Positions 62,969-64,000 of a stretch of 64,000 bases of DNA are shown here, one piece after another. The number at the start of each line of letters is the position of its first letter. Positions within the stretch are counted from its first letter, which is position 1. A program made the position numbers and the translations under genes. The notes under the pieces are model-generated. The model did no database searches. It saw nothing but the letters and a program-made list of their open reading frames with translations, and had not been told where the DNA came from. This DNA is from Tamarix chinensis (lineage: Eukaryota; Streptophyta; Magnoliopsida; Caryophyllales; Tamaricaceae), in NCBI GenBank assembly GCA_030549775.1, contig CM060171.1, forward strand, positions 144,666,859-144,730,858, written 5' to 3'.

Positions 62969-63838
62969 TGAAATACCCCAAAACCCTAATTCATGGAATT
63001 GTGGCAAAATAAGGATTTATTAGGGAAATTAAGTAAATAAATTATTTTATTAAAATAAAGGGGAATTAATTAATGCAAATCAAGGAGAAAATAATAAATA
63101 ACTTATTTAGGAAAATTTTGGGCATTTTACTAATTAACATGAAAGTTAAGGAAAATTTATCCAAAATAGCCAAATTAAGCTAAAAATGAACTTAATTATT
63201 ATTTTCTAAATATTATTATTTTAAAAAATAATCCAAAATACCAAATACCCAAAATACCCCAACCCACTTATTTTCTCTTTCTTCCCTTTTTCCTTTTTCC
63301 TTTCTTCTTCTTTCTTTTCCTTTTTCTTTCTTTCTCTCATTTCTCCTCTCTTTTTTTCTCTCCTTCCCTAAAATGGGTCAGCCTGTCGTCCCAATTCCCT
63401 TCTCCCCTTCCTCGTCCCGGGTGGCTCAAGCCTGCTTAGTCTTCTCTTTTTTTCCTACACCCATTCACCAGCTGGACCGCCCCTTTTCCTTTATTTTGTT
63501 TTCTTCTGGACCACCCAATCCAACCTATCACTTTCCTCCCCCTTGTTCCCGACTTACAACCCCGATCCTACAGCTCTTCTTCAGTTGGCCGCCACTACAC
63601 GTCGTCTGGCCTTCCCTCCCTCTCTCCCCCATCATTTTCCTTTCCCTTTTCAACCCCAACCAACCCCACAGCTCCCCTTCACGAGTGCCCCTTCCTTTCC
63701 CTTCTCTCCCCAACCTCACCTACCCTGCCATGGCAGGACTGCACCACCTACCACCACCGGCCAGTGGTCCTGCCTCACCTGCCCCGCTCGTCCTCTTCCT
63801 CCTTCGTTGTTTCCCCCCTCCCTTTGGCCTATAAATAC
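62969..63838 (+). mobile_element. LTR F, first 870 bp (sister of LTR A)
   Basis: Begins tgaaataccccaaaacccta and aligns collinearly with 50307-51152 of LTR A, including agcc(c/t)g..c(g/c)tcccaattccctt and ccttcgttgt. The preceding bases are gttcc. It is cut 1 bp after its TATA box (63830-63837) by the element at 63839; the rest lies outside the window. Confidence 0.85.
63830..63837 (+). promoter_or_regulatory. TATA box of LTR F, separated from its transcribed part
   Basis: TATAAATA in ggcctataaatac, identical to LTR A. The inserted element starts at 63839. Confidence 0.6.
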
Positions 63839-64000
63839 TGTAACACCCCGAGTCGACACGACCACGCGGGGGCTACCTTGGAGTGCTTTCGGATTGATCG
63901 GATGGTCCCACAAATCAACACGAGTCCTTTTAGCACGCTTTTTCCTCACTCACGTGCTTCCCGAGAAACTTTCTGAAAATTTCTGAAACTTCCCAGGAGG
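63839..64000 (-). mobile_element. 5S rRNA-box-bearing element (Cassandra/TRIM-like), partial
   Basis: Begins tgtaacaccccgagtcgaca and reaches acttcccaggagg at the window edge. The complement, cctcctgggaagt, equals the 3' part of plant 5S rRNA (GGTGACCTCCTGGGAAGTC). A 5S-like segment placed inside an LTR ending GGGGTGTTACA is the design of Cassandra TRIM elements. Only 13 bases of the 5S match fall in the window, so the call depends on what follows. Confidence 0.6.

Overview
This is a 64 kb window from the nuclear genome of a flowering plant, most likely a eudicot with a repeat-rich genome. The evidence is spliced plant genes with GT-AG introns, plant hAT, PIF/Harbinger, Ty1/copia and Ty3/gypsy elements, and a group III WRKY gene. 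I could not place the species. There are no operons, CRISPR arrays, phage or bacterial features, and I found no rRNA or tRNA gene. Only two host genes can be supported.

Gene 1 (7358-17118, minus strand) is a TMEM87/lung-seven-transmembrane type Golgi membrane protein. Its last four exons lie at 7358-9736 and its signal-peptide exon at 16856-17118. A young Ty1/copia retrotransposon (about 9873-16467, opposite orientation) sits between the two parts. The intron phases do not match across the gap, so a short linking exon is missing or hidden. Gene 2 (46299-48366, plus strand) is a WRKY55-like group III WRKY transcription factor with three exons and an intact 422-codon reading frame.

Layout. 1-1291: 3' end of a hAT element with a broken transposase. 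1305-4140: non-autonomous hAT with an internal tandem array. 4141-6909: two 3' pieces of a giant LTR. 7358-17118: the split TMEM87-like gene with the copia insertion. 18074-18979: hAT with a smaller hAT nested inside. 19000-20900: tandem duplications and a possible Helitron end. 20970-25561: solo LTR B. 25795-30408: two small hATs, a coding relic and a PIF/Harbinger MITE. 30834-37102: deleted Tekay-like Ty3/gypsy element C with a complete 4.26 kb LTR. 38133-41724: solo LTR D, followed by further nested LTR ends to 42847. 42848-46080: eroded LTR sequence. 46299-48366: WRKY gene. 50307-55230: solo LTR A. 55887-62968: plus-strand LTR split by minus-strand LTR E. 62969-64000: start of LTR F, cut just after its TATA box by an element carrying a 5S rRNA-like box.

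The main theme is a family of very large (3.6-4.9 kb) LTRs with ends of the TGTAAYACCCC or TGAAATRYCCC type. At least three are solo LTRs with perfect 5-bp target duplications read directly from the sequence. They share a TATA box 770-860 bp from the LTR start, and several carry trinucleotide microsatellite blocks and an array of a CCACTATTATAGCCGGTGG motif. I did not find a convincing new protein-coding system; the shared motif array inside the LTRs is the least explained structure.
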